Below are positions 36,613 to 45,054 of a DNA stretch of 64,000 nucleotides, piece by piece. The position numbers were made by a program, and so were the translations under genes. The notes under the pieces are model-generated. The model was not told the origin of the DNA. It saw only the letters and a list, made by a program, of their open reading frames with translations, and searched no databases. Source of the stretch: Streptomyces paradoxus (lineage in GTDB: Bacteria; Actinomycetota; Actinomycetes; Streptomycetales; Streptomycetaceae). Location: assembly GCF_014202475.1 (NCBI RefSeq), contig NZ_JACHGV010000010.1, positions 1 to 64,000 on the forward strand, given 5' to 3'. Positions within the stretch are counted from its first letter, which is position 1. Each line of letters opens with the position of its first letter.

Positions 36613-38801
36613 GCCTCCTCCGGGCCCCGCTCCAGCGCCGCACGCAGCGCGGGCAGGCCGTACTCCTCCTCCACGTCGATCCCGGTGCCGTAGAGCTGGT
36701 CCTCCAGCAGGGGCAGGATCTGGGTGCGCCAGACGAGGCCGAGCCCGTCCGGCCGGGCGGCGGCGGGCTTCATCAGGTACGACGGTCCGATGGCGCGGTC
36801 GGCGTCCCCGAGCCGGGTGTTGAGCTCGTCCAGCAGCCGGGCGGCGGTGTCCGGCAGGCCGCGCTCCCGCAGCCAGCGGTCCAACAGGCCCCGGACGGGC
36901 GGCTTCTCGGGGGACAGGCGGCGGAAGGCGAACCGGCGCCGCATCGCCGCGTCGACCAGGGCGATGGAACGGTCGGCGGTGTTCATGGTGCCGACGAGGA
37001 ACAGGTTGCCCGGCAGGGTGAACGGGGCGTGCGGGCTGTACTGGGTGGTGACGGGCTCCTCGCGGTACTCCAGCAGGAAGTACAGCTCGCCGAAGACCTT
37101 GGCCAGGTTGGCCCGGTTGATCTCGTCGACGATCAGGACGTACGGGTTGGACGGGTCCTTCGCGGCGCGCTCGGCGAGCAGCCGGAACGGCCCGGGCACG
37201 ACGTCGAACACCACCGAGCCGTCCTCGCCCCGGACCGGGCGGAAGCCCTCGAAGAAGTCCTCGTAGGTGTACGAGGGGTGGAACTGCACGAGCTCGACCC
37301 GGTCGGGACCGGCCAGATGCCGGGCGAGGGCGCGGGCCAGGTAGGTCTTCCCGGTGCCGGGCGGGCCGTGGAAGACGAGCTGTCCCTGCTCCTGGAGCTG
37401 CTCGGCGGTCTCCCTGAGCCAGTCCAGCGGCATCAGCAGCCGCGCGGCCAGCTCCTCGGTGACGGGGGGCAGTTCCAGCGGCTTGGTGACGTCGACGTCG
37501 ACGAGTTCCTCGGCGACGACGTCCTCCAGGCCGGCCCGCTCGGCGAGTTCGGCGGCGATGCTGCTGACGTCGTAGAGCGTGGGCGGCAGCGGCAGCCGGG
37601 CCTGCACCCGCTCGGGCAGCTCCGCGCGGACGAGCGGCCGCTCGGCGGTGGCCCAGCGCACCGGGCGGCGCCGGGCGTTGTCCGGGCCGTCCGAGGTGTC
37701 GTACTCCGCCGGGCCCTGGACCGTGCCGACGTGCACCTCCTCCGGTGTGACGGTGACGACCAGATCGCCCGGCTGCATCACGGTGACGAAGGCGTGCAGC
37801 TGGTACGCAGCCTGTCCGCGCAGTTGGGCGCTGGCCTCGGGCATCGCCTCGGCGACGGCCCGCTGGACGTCCTGCTTGGCGGAGCCGGCGGGGATGTCGG
37901 GAATCTCGCGCCAGGACATCGAGCAGTAGCCCTGCCGGAGCCAGTCCGGGATGAAGTTGCGCCCGTCGACGTTGTACCCGCGCACCAGCCAGCCGCGCTG
38001 CTCGTGCTCGACGGTACCCCCGCGCCATCTGCGCACCCACGGCTCGTCGTAGAAGTCGACGGCCTGCCCGGTCTGTTCCCGGAGCGTCCGGCACAGCTCC
38101 AGCAGGTCGAGGTCGTCGTCCCCGGTGGGCTCGGGGAGCTCGTCCGCGAACGCCTTGACGATCTCCTGCTTGTGGTAGGCGCTGGCGATCGGCTGGTAGA
38201 AGTCCGGGAAGAGCAGGAACAGCAGGACGTGGATCTGCGCCCGCCCCTTCTTGTGCCCGACCGACTCCTGGATGCCCAGGCACAGGGCCTTGAACGCCAT
38301 CGGGTCCTTCAGCAGCGCGTCCCGCTCGGCGCCGGTCATCCCGGCGAGCCGCTCCACCAGCAGGACCAGGATCTGGAACTGCGCCCACCGGTAGTTGAGG
38401 AAGCCCTGGCCGCCGTGCAGGAAGCCCGTCAGGCCCGGTTCCAGATCCGCCGGAACGGTCACCGGGCGGCCGGCCCAGGACAGCACCTCGCCGAGGATCT
38501 GCCGCTTCTTGGCCGGCCCGATCTGCTCGGGCACGAGCGGTGCCATGTTCACGAACAGCAGCTCGGCGGCGAGTACGACGGTCGCGTCCGGGGCGCCGTC
38601 GAGTTGCCGGCGCAGTTTGACCAGGAAGGTGTCCGAGGATTCGTCCGGCCGGTCCACGAACCGTCTGCGCAGATCCGAGGCAGTCGCCCCGGTCCAGGCC
38701 GCAAGCTCCTGCGCAAAGGCGGACTTCCCGCTCGTCAGCCCGTCGTGGAAGACCCGCCGCACCGCCGCCACGACATCGGTACTTTCCGGCCGCCTCGCCA
38801 C
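36609..38801 (-). CDS. McrB-type AAA+ GTPase with EVE-like domain
   Basis: A 730-residue motor subunit. Order: helical N-terminal region (1-260); an EVE/PUA-like segment (about 270-370: RNFIPDWLRQGYCSMSW, MQPGDLVVTVTPEEVHVGTVQGPAEYD) that could read modified bases; then the AAA+ domain with Walker A FHGPPGTGKTY (Lys485), Walker B VLIVDEIN (Glu560) and the McrB signature GTMNTADRSIALVD (about 604-617). GTG at 38801 follows GGGGGTGG. With the coupled McrC it should cleave DNA carrying foreign modifications. No methyltransferase partner is nearby, as expected for type IV. Confidence 0.9.
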   Translation of the reverse strand: MARRPESTDVVAAVRRVFHDGLTSGKSAFAQELAAWTGATASDLRRRFVDRPDESSDTFLVKLRRQLDGAPDATVVLAAELLFVNMAPLVPEQIGPAKKRQILGEVLSWAGRPVTVPADLEPGLTGFLHGGQGFLNYRWAQFQILVLLVERLAGMTGAERDALLKDPMAFKALCLGIQESVGHKKGRAQIHVLLFLLFPDFYQPIASAYHKQEIVKAFADELPEPTGDDDLDLLELCRTLREQTGQAVDFYDEPWVRRWRGGTVEHEQRGWLVRGYNVDGRNFIPDWLRQGYCSMSWREIPDIPAGSAKQDVQRAVAEAMPEASAQLRGQAAYQLHAFVTVMQPGDLVVTVTPEEVHVGTVQGPAEYDTSDGPDNARRRPVRWATAERPLVRAELPERVQARLPLPPTLYDVSSIAAELAERAGLEDVVAEELVDVDVTKPLELPPVTEELAARLLMPLDWLRETAEQLQEQGQLVFHGPPGTGKTYLARALARHLAGPDRVELVQFHPSYTYEDFFEGFRPVRGEDGSVVFDVVPGPFRLLAERAAKDPSNPYVLIVDEINRANLAKVFGELYFLLEYREEPVTTQYSPHAPFTLPGNLFLVGTMNTADRSIALVDAAMRRRFAFRRLSPEKPPVRGLLDRWLRERGLPDTAARLLDELNTRLGDADRAIGPSYLMKPAAARPDGLGLVWRTQILPLLEDQLYGTGIDVEEEYGLPALRAALERGPEEA

Positions 38802-39069
38802 TGTGCCACCCCCTGGTGCTCGAAAGGCCCAGCTTAGGAGGGATCCGTGCGGTGCGGACAGGCATGTCCGGTCCGGCTCGGGGCCGCTCACAATCGGATC
38901 ACTCACCTCCGGGGGCGACTTTCGGCCGACCTGCATCACACAGTTCACGGGAAGCACACAGGTAACCCGTCGGAATGTGCGCTTTCTTGTGCAACCGCTT
39001 CACGCCAGTCAGCGCGCGAGCCCGGAGTAAACCCTTGTTACGGACTGTAGGCCTGTGGCTATGGTGACT

Positions 39070-39109
39070 GTCGTGCCCGGCGGGACATGACCACCCGCTA
39101 CGGCACGAC
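39070..39109 (+). promoter_or_regulatory. Two-tier stem in the leader before the small ORF
   Basis: An outer 8-bp stem (39070-39077 with 39102-39109) encloses an inner 5-bp stem (39080-39084 with 39094-39098). It is upstream of the candidate small gene at 39162 and could be an RNA leader structure or a protein-binding site. Confidence 0.4.
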
Positions 39110-39161
39110 TTGAGCGAGCGCCCGGGGGAACCGGCGCCGCTACGGGGGAGGGGAGTTCGTC

Positions 39162-39287
39162 ATGCCACGATGCCGGCAGTCGCCTTCGGTGCCGAGCCGT
39201 GTCCACGTGGGGACGCCGTCCGGAAGCGGACGGGCCAGGGGGAAGATCTCCGACAGCGGCAGCATCGCGCACGTCGGCCGCCGCTGA
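39162..39287 (+). CDS. Candidate 41-residue small protein
   Basis: A short frame in an 839-bp space otherwise without genes. It has an unusually strong ribosome site (GGGGGAGGGGAG, about 6 nt before the ATG), and a hairpin follows 11 bp after the stop. The product begins MPRCRQSPSVPSRVHVG and is basic, Ser/Arg/Gly-rich, with one Cys and no signal peptide. I do not recognise a family. Signal arrangement argues for translation; composition alone would not. It could also be the visible part of a noncoding RNA. Confidence 0.4.
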   Translation: MPRCRQSPSVPSRVHVGTPSGSGRARGKISDSGSIAHVGRR

Positions 39288-39298
39288 CGGCGGCGTGA

Positions 39299-39321
39299 AC
39301 GGCCGGCGGTATGCCGGCCGT
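39299..39321 (+). terminator. Hairpin after the small ORF
   Basis: A perfect 9-bp stem (39299-39307 with 39313-39321) and 5-nt loop, immediately before the tandem repeats. Confidence 0.6.
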
Positions 39322-39325
39322 GTCC

Positions 39326-39392
39326 GTCGGGGGACTTGAGGCGTCAGGGGACTTGAGGCGTCAGCGGCTTTAGGAGTCAGGGGATTTGAGGC
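39326..39392. repeat. Four 17-bp tandem repeats
   Basis: Units at 39326-39342, 39343-39359, 39360-39375 (16 bp, diverged) and 39376-39392. Units 1, 2 and 4 differ by one or two bases from GTCAGGGGACTTGAGGC, and a partial fifth unit begins at 39393. They lie about 250 bp upstream of the secreted-protein cassette. The remaining 39393-39640 is GC-rich leader in which I see no gene. Confidence 0.85.
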
Positions 39393-39640
39393 GTCGCCCC
39401 CTGGGTGCGGGCGGTGCGGATGCCGCCCCGCTTCCCCGCTCCGGGCGGCGCAGCGGGTCCTTCCCCGGCCACCTCGTGAGCCTTTCCCACATCTCGCCGT
39501 CTCCCGCTGTCGTCCGACGGGTGGCGGGCGGGCCCGGCAAGGCGCGCACAAGAGCGCGTCACCCCTTTCCCACCGCAGCGCAGCGAGGACCTGCCGAACG
39601 GCCGGCCCGCACGCAGTCCTGACCAGAAAGGAACAGAGAC

Positions 39641-40501
39641 GTGAAGCCGATGACCAAACTGGCCCTGCCGGCCCTCGCCGTGGCCGGCGGGATCCTGGTG
39701 GCCGTCGCGGGGACCAGCCTCGCCCAGGGGGAATCCGGGGCGCGGGCCGAGACCGCGGCGCCGGTGGCGAAGGCGTTCGTCGGGGACCCGGAGGATCCGG
39801 GCACATGGCGCCTGCCCGTGGAGACGTTCGCGCCGACCAAGGCGCAGACGCGCATGGTCAGCGCCAGCCGTGACGAGCTGATCGACGCCTGCATGGACGG
39901 CAAGGGCTTCCCCGAGTGGACCCCGGCCCCGGATCTCCCGGACCTCGGTGGAACGACTCTGACCGACTGGCGGTACGGCATCCACGACGCCCAGGAGGCC
40001 CAGGAGCACGGCTACCACCCGGACCCCGCGGCACAGAAGGCGTACGACGACGCCCTCGCCCGGGACAAGTCCGGCGACACCGACCGCGGTGCCCTGCGCT
40101 CCTGCGTCGACCAGGCGGACGGCGGCGTTCCCCGCCTCGCCGTGTCCCCCCTGGTCAATCAGATCGGTGGCTACTCCTACCAGACGGCGCGCGAGGCACC
40201 CGAAGTGCAGAAGGCGTTCCAGCAGTGGTCGGAGTGCATGAAGACCAAGGGCTTCGCCTACGCCCAGCCGATGGACGCCGCGGAGGACTCCCGTTTCCTC
40301 ACCGCCGACAAGGCGACCGAGCTGGAGAAGGACACCGCGGTGGCGGATGTCGCGTGCCGGGACAAGGTCAACGTCGAGAAGACGTGGTTCGACGCCGAAG
40401 CCCGCATCCAGGAGCAGGAGATCAGCAAGAGCCGAGCGGCACTCGAGGAGCAGCGGGCCGGCATCAAGACGGCCGTGGCCAAGGCCCGGGCCCTCGACTG
40501 A
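39641..40501 (+). CDS. Secreted protein of unknown function with paired Cys motifs
   Basis: A 286-residue exported protein. The signal peptide runs to about residue 32 (TKLALPALAVAGGILVAVAGTSLAQG). The mature part has two similar Cys-Met-Lys/Gly-Gly-Phe elements, IDACMDGKGFPEW (about 82) and SECMKTKGFAYAQ (about 199), plus CVDQADGG and a later single Cys. It ends in a charged helix (EARIQEQEISKSRAALEEQRAGIKTAVAKARALD). Such duplicated CMxxxGF elements occur in uncharacterised actinobacterial exported proteins. GTG at 39641 follows AAAGGAA. It is first in a run of four same-strand genes. Confidence 0.78.
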   Translation: MKPMTKLALPALAVAGGILVAVAGTSLAQGESGARAETAAPVAKAFVGDPEDPGTWRLPVETFAPTKAQTRMVSASRDELIDACMDGKGFPEWTPAPDLPDLGGTTLTDWRYGIHDAQEAQEHGYHPDPAAQKAYDDALARDKSGDTDRGALRSCVDQADGGVPRLAVSPLVNQIGGYSYQTAREAPEVQKAFQQWSECMKTKGFAYAQPMDAAEDSRFLTADKATELEKDTAVADVACRDKVNVEKTWFDAEARIQEQEISKSRAALEEQRAGIKTAVAKARALD

Positions 40502-40531
40502 CCACCGAACGACATCAGGAGATCACAGATC

Positions 40532-41017
40532 ATGTCCCATCTGGTCAAGCGGGCCGCAGTCGTCGGTGCCGCCCTCGCCGCCGTGTTCACCATGGCCCCG
40601 AACGCCCAGGCCCTGGACGGCGACCACCACAACCTCTACTCACCGTCCGCATGTGACGATCACTGGAGGTCGGCGTTCTCCTTCCACATCTTCTTCAACT
40701 CGAACCTGAAGGGGTCGTACCGCAACATCGGTTACTCCGTCTACGACTTCGGCTCGCTCAAGGCGGGCGCGGGTGACCCCAACAACTATCCCCTGCGGTT
40801 CTGCCAGATGGGCGCGTCCGCTCCCTGGCCCGGGTCCAACCAGAAGATCAAGAACAACGCCGCATCCGCGAGGAACGACCACTACAAGTACATCGGCCGC
40901 GTCTACTACCGCAGTGGCTACAAGGGCGCGCAGGACGTGCTGAGCCCGAACGAGACCATCGGCAAGTTCTCGAAGGTCTACAACGAGAACGCCTCTTTCA
41001 AGTGGACCAGCTCCTGA
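40532..41017 (+). CDS. Small secreted protein of unknown function
   Basis: A 161-residue exported protein. Signal peptide MSHLVKRAAVVGAALAAVFTMAPNAQA, then an aromatic, Asn/Tyr/Ser-rich mature domain with two Cys (SPSACDDHWRSAF and LRFCQMGAS) that could pair. The composition suggests a compact beta domain, but I do not recognise the family. ATG at 40532 has AGGAGAT about 11 nt upstream. It lies 30 bp after the preceding gene and about 100 bp before the large modular protein. Confidence 0.75.
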   Translation: MSHLVKRAAVVGAALAAVFTMAPNAQALDGDHHNLYSPSACDDHWRSAFSFHIFFNSNLKGSYRNIGYSVYDFGSLKAGAGDPNNYPLRFCQMGASAPWPGSNQKIKNNAASARNDHYKYIGRVYYRSGYKGAQDVLSPNETIGKFSKVYNENASFKWTSS

Positions 41018-41118
41018 CCGGCATTCACATGCCGTTCGTCGGCCGGCGCGGCCTTCGTCCCCGAAGGCCGCGCCGGTATCTCACTCGTGCCCGAAAAGCA
41101 GCCATTGGAGGACGGCAG

Positions 41119-44100
41119 TTGAAAGTTCGCAGACCGGGCCGTGCCGGGATCGCGGGCCTCGCGGCCACCGCGGTCCTGACCGGGCTCATACAAGCCGCGC
41201 CGGCGTTCGCCGAGACCAGTCCCCCCGACCCGAAGCCGTCCGGGAATCCGTCGTCCGGTCCGCCGACGCGGGTGACGGATCCCGGCGAGAAGCTGGGGAA
41301 GGGCTGGAAGACCTCGGCGGACCGGGCCGTGACCACCGCGGCGGACAGCGGCGGCTTCAAGGTCCTCGTGGCGGACAGTGAGGACGCCTACCGGTGGCGG
41401 ACCGTCGCCTCGCTGGCGGAGCCCGGCATGCCGGCGGACACCTGGATCGGCAACTCCTGCGTCATGGACCGTGACCACGCAGCGGTCGTGTACGCGCCGC
41501 GTACGTTCACGAACAAGCCGGACCTGATGCAGGGCGGTGCCTTCACCGCGGTCGTCGACCTGAAGTCCGGCCGGGTCACGAAGCTGCCGTTCACCGGCTC
41601 GCTGGCCTACTTCGACCCGTCGTGCAACCCCGGGACGCGCACGGCGGCCTTCACCGCGTCCCGCGACAGCAAGACCCGGCTCGTCACCGTCGACACCAGC
41701 GGCAGGACGACCAGCGATACCACTGTCACCGGACAGGTGACCTCGGCCGTCCCGGTGAAGGACGGCCTCGTCGCCGCCCACGGCCGTCACCTCGTGCACG
41801 TCTCCCCGGCGGACGGCAAGCCCCGGAGGCTCGCTGCCGCGGACAGCGTGCCGTTCGACATCCGCCCCACCAGCGAGGGGATCGCCTTCCTCGACCACAG
41901 CGGCGGCACGGCGCGCGCCAAGCTGTGGAAGGGCCGGGGCACACCGTCGACGCTCGGCTCGGGGAAACTCGGCGACCTGGCCCTCGAACAGGGCAGCGAG
42001 GGGCGGGCCTTCCTCACCGGCGACACCACGGACGCGAAGCTCACCGGTACCGCGGTGGCGCGCCTGGACGTCCCGGCGGACACGGATGTGTCCAGCCACG
42101 GCCGACTGGCCGTCGACCCCGTGCTCATGCCCGGCGTGCGTGCGGGCCTGGACCGGATCGGGAACGCGGGCAAGGGTTTCACCAAGGCCGAACCCTCGTC
42201 GCGGGCGCGCACGTCTCAGGACCCCACCGACTCGGACCCCGCGCCGCCGACCGTGACCAGTGTCGCGACCGCGACCGGCAAGAAGATCACCCAGACGATC
42301 GCCGACACCACCAGCCGCACGGGCAAGGAGTCCTTCTCACCCGCCCTGGGCGCGGCGGGCAAGAGCGGGCGGGCGCCCGAGAGGAGCGGGCGGGCGGCAC
42401 AGGCGGCCGACCCGCACAATCCGGTCGACACGGACCGCTGGTGCTCCATCCCGCGTAACGACGTCAAGGCGCTGGCGCTGCAGCCGACTCCCAACCAGGT
42501 CGAGTGGGCCGTCAACATGGCGATCCGCGGCGAACTGCGCTCCAAGTGGATCAAGCAGGGAGGCTGGCGCTCGGGCCTGGGCACCGTCGACCCGCAAGGG
42601 CTGTTCCCGGCCCCCGCCCTGAAGGGCGGTGGGCGCATCCCCGCCCAGGTGCTGCTGGGCGTACTCGCCCAGGAGTCGAACCTGTGGCAGGCCGAAGGCG
42701 GCGCCATCCCCGGCCAGATGGGCAACCCGCAGGCGGCGATCGCGGGCTTCTACGGGCACAAGGGGGAGACGTCCGAGGCGTACTGGAGGATCAACTGGCA
42801 CCAGTCGGACTGCGGCTACGGTGTCGGACAGGTCACCGACGGCATGCGCCTCGCCGGCCTGGAGAAGCCCGGCGAGACCTCTCTGTCTCCGGCGAAGCAG
42901 AAGGCCGTGGCCCTGGACTACGCGGTCAACATCGCCGCGTCGATGTACATCCTCGCGGACAAGTGGAACCAGGTGCACACCGCGGGGCAGACCATCACCG
43001 TCAACAACGACGACCCGTCGAAGCCGGAGAACTGGTTCGCCGCGCTGTGGAACTACAACCTCGGCTTCAACGAGAACAAGGGTGACGGCAAGCCGTGGGG
43101 CCTGGGCTGGTACAACAACCCCGCGAACCCGTCCTACCCGGCCTCGCGGCACCCGTTCATGTCCAACCCGCGTGACGCCGCGAAGCCCCAGAACTGGCCG
43201 TACCAGGAGAAGGTGATGGGCTGGTCCGCCTGGTCCATGGACACCGGCTACTCCTACGGCAGCGACGGGCGGCAGGACTGGCCCGGCGAGTCCGGGTTCT
43301 CCAGCGCCGGATTCCGGCCCGCCTGGTGGATCAACCCGGGGCAGCGCGACCTGGTCAAACCGCCACTGGACGCGTTCTGCAACACCACCAACAACTGCAA
43401 CTCCGCCAACCCGCCGGACTGCCCCGACGCCAAGTGCTACGAGAAGTACTGGTGGCGCGGATCGAACGTGACGTGGAAGAAGAACTGCGACGCCGACTGC
43501 GGCAACGAGAGCATCAAGTACGTCACCCTGCGCGAGGAACCGGGCCGCGGCACTCGGCTGAAGCACGGCACGCCGGAGTGCGGCGCCGCCCCGGCCGGTG
43601 CGTTTGTCGTGGAGTCCCTCGCGGACAACGTCGAGACCTACAGTTCCTGCGGGGCGTCGGGCACCGACGCGGGGAAGTTCGAGTTCACGTTCCATCCCAA
43701 CCCGGCGTCGACCGGTCCGGGTCTGGGCCCGTTCGAGGCCAAGGGAGACCTGCACCAGATCGGTGGTGGGCACGGCGGCCACTTCTGGTACACGCACACC
43801 CGTGACGCCGCTCATCTCGGCGGCCCCGGCGGCCGGATGACCATCGACGGCACCTGGACCCTGGACCGCAACGTCGAGTGGGCCCGCGTCTACGCGCACA
43901 TGCCGGACACCGGGGCGCACACCCAGCAGGCCCACTACGTGATCAAGGGGGTCGCGGGCGGTGAGCGCCACCGCTACGTCAACACCCACCACAGTAAGAA
44001 CACCTGGGTCGAACTCGGCGTCTACCGCTTCACCGGCACCCCCCGGGTGGAACTGACGAACACCACCGACGACGGCACCGCTGACGAGGACATCGCCTGG

Positions 44101-45054
44101 GACGCCGTCGCCTTCCAGCCGCTGTCCGGCAAGCCGAAGCACATGGTCGTCGCCATGGGCGACTCCTACACCTCCGGTGAAGGTGCCGGGTCCTATTCAC
44201 CCGAGTCCGACAGGGACCACGGGAAGAGCAGCTGGAACGCGTGCCGGCGCAGCGACAACTCCTGGCCGCGCAAGATGAAGTTGCCCGGTCAGAGCACCAG
44301 CATCGGCGAACTGGCGAAGGACAGGAGCGCCACCGTCGACTTCCTGGACGTCAGCTGCTCCGGCGCGAAGACCTCGCAGCTCACCACGGGAGACCCCACG
44401 CCATGGGGAGACATGGGCAACTACCGCGAGAAGAGCCAGATCGACTCCGGTGTCCTCAGCGCGGACACCACACTGGTGATGCTGACCATCGGCGGCAACG
44501 ACGGGGACAACTTCACCGAAGCCATCACGAACTGCTACGTCATGTGGGGGACGTGTGACGCGGCCGACTACACGGGCAGGGTCGACCAGGCGGTCACGGA
44601 CACCGGTACAGTCATCGGCCAGATCGCGGGCGCCGCGCCGAACGCCCAGATCGTCCTCATGGGCTACCCGCGTCTGGTTGGTGAACAGCCGTGCGTCACA
44701 GCAGACTTCGACGCCCTGAACCAGCTGGCCGACTACTTCCGGGACAAGCAGAAGGCCAAGGTGGCGGAGCTGAGCAGGACCGGGACCAGGGTGGCGTTCG
44801 CCGATGCGATACCCGCCTTCCGGGGACACGGGATCTGTGAGGGCGACGAGTGGATCAACCGTGTCGTCGCCGGCCCGAACGGCGACGGCGACTTCCACGC
44901 CGGTGACCCGGCCAACCAGGCCCCGTGCCTGCCCTGGCCCGGGGAGAACGTCTGTGCCAGCCTGGAGTCGTTCCACCCGAAGAACGCCGGTACCGCGGGC
45001 TACGCCCGGGTCATGGAACAGGCACTGGCCGGTATCGGATACAAAGGCAGCTAG
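41119..45054 (+). CDS. Large secreted protein: transglycosylase-like plus golvesin-like plus SGNH esterase
   Basis: A 1311-residue exported modular protein. TTG at 41119 (GGAGGACGG upstream) gives a signal peptide ending QAAPAFA. Residues about 70-360 look like a degenerate propeller (WIGNSCVMDRDHAAVVYAPR, LAYFDPSCNPGTRTAAFTASRD). At about 440-720 is a lysozyme-like domain with VLLGVLAQESNLWQ (Glu about 518) and DCGYGVGQVTDGM, as in lytic transglycosylases. At about 810-1000 is a Cys-containing stretch and a golvesin-like beta domain (GRMTIDGTWTLDRNVEWARVYAHMP). The C-terminus is an SGNH hydrolase: GDSYTSGEGAG (Ser about 1015), IGGNDGDN (about 1124), SFHPKNAG (His about 1284). Probably a wall- or polysaccharide-active enzyme. 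Confidence 0.85.
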   Translation: MKVRRPGRAGIAGLAATAVLTGLIQAAPAFAETSPPDPKPSGNPSSGPPTRVTDPGEKLGKGWKTSADRAVTTAADSGGFKVLVADSEDAYRWRTVASLAEPGMPADTWIGNSCVMDRDHAAVVYAPRTFTNKPDLMQGGAFTAVVDLKSGRVTKLPFTGSLAYFDPSCNPGTRTAAFTASRDSKTRLVTVDTSGRTTSDTTVTGQVTSAVPVKDGLVAAHGRHLVHVSPADGKPRRLAAADSVPFDIRPTSEGIAFLDHSGGTARAKLWKGRGTPSTLGSGKLGDLALEQGSEGRAFLTGDTTDAKLTGTAVARLDVPADTDVSSHGRLAVDPVLMPGVRAGLDRIGNAGKGFTKAEPSSRARTSQDPTDSDPAPPTVTSVATATGKKITQTIADTTSRTGKESFSPALGAAGKSGRAPERSGRAAQAADPHNPVDTDRWCSIPRNDVKALALQPTPNQVEWAVNMAIRGELRSKWIKQGGWRSGLGTVDPQGLFPAPALKGGGRIPAQVLLGVLAQESNLWQAEGGAIPGQMGNPQAAIAGFYGHKGETSEAYWRINWHQSDCGYGVGQVTDGMRLAGLEKPGETSLSPAKQKAVALDYAVNIAASMYILADKWNQVHTAGQTITVNNDDPSKPENWFAALWNYNLGFNENKGDGKPWGLGWYNNPANPSYPASRHPFMSNPRDAAKPQNWPYQEKVMGWSAWSMDTGYSYGSDGRQDWPGESGFSSAGFRPAWWINPGQRDLVKPPLDAFCNTTNNCNSANPPDCPDAKCYEKYWWRGSNVTWKKNCDADCGNESIKYVTLREEPGRGTRLKHGTPECGAAPAGAFVVESLADNVETYSSCGASGTDAGKFEFTFHPNPASTGPGLGPFEAKGDLHQIGGGHGGHFWYTHTRDAAHLGGPGGRMTIDGTWTLDRNVEWARVYAHMPDTGAHTQQAHYVIKGVAGGERHRYVNTHHSKNTWVELGVYRFTGTPRVELTNTTDDGTADEDIAWDAVAFQPLSGKPKHMVVAMGDSYTSGEGAGSYSPESDRDHGKSSWNACRRSDNSWPRKMKLPGQSTSIGELAKDRSATVDFLDVSCSGAKTSQLTTGDPTPWGDMGNYREKSQIDSGVLSADTTLVMLTIGGNDGDNFTEAITNCYVMWGTCDAADYTGRVDQAVTDTGTVIGQIAGAAPNAQIVLMGYPRLVGEQPCVTADFDALNQLADYFRDKQKAKVAELSRTGTRVAFADAIPAFRGHGICEGDEWINRVVAGPNGDGDFHAGDPANQAPCLPWPGENVCASLESFHPKNAGTAGYARVMEQALAGIGYKGS

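Noticed and set aside
35383..38865. A 1160-codon minus-strand frame that could be read as one large protein.
   Set aside because: Only the last 409 codons (McrC) have conserved sequence. The upstream part is out of frame with the intact McrB gene, and the GTGA overlap explains the join.
39110..39161. The GGGGGAACC element before the small ORF, as in c-di-AMP (ydaO) riboswitches upstream of wall-hydrolase genes.
   Set aside because: The other conserved parts of that riboswitch (GGGTGAAT-type and the later stems) are not found, and the hydrolase gene is almost 2 kb further on.
39326..39392. Possible CRISPR-like array from four repeats.
   Set aside because: The 17-bp units are contiguous with no spacers, and there are no cas genes.
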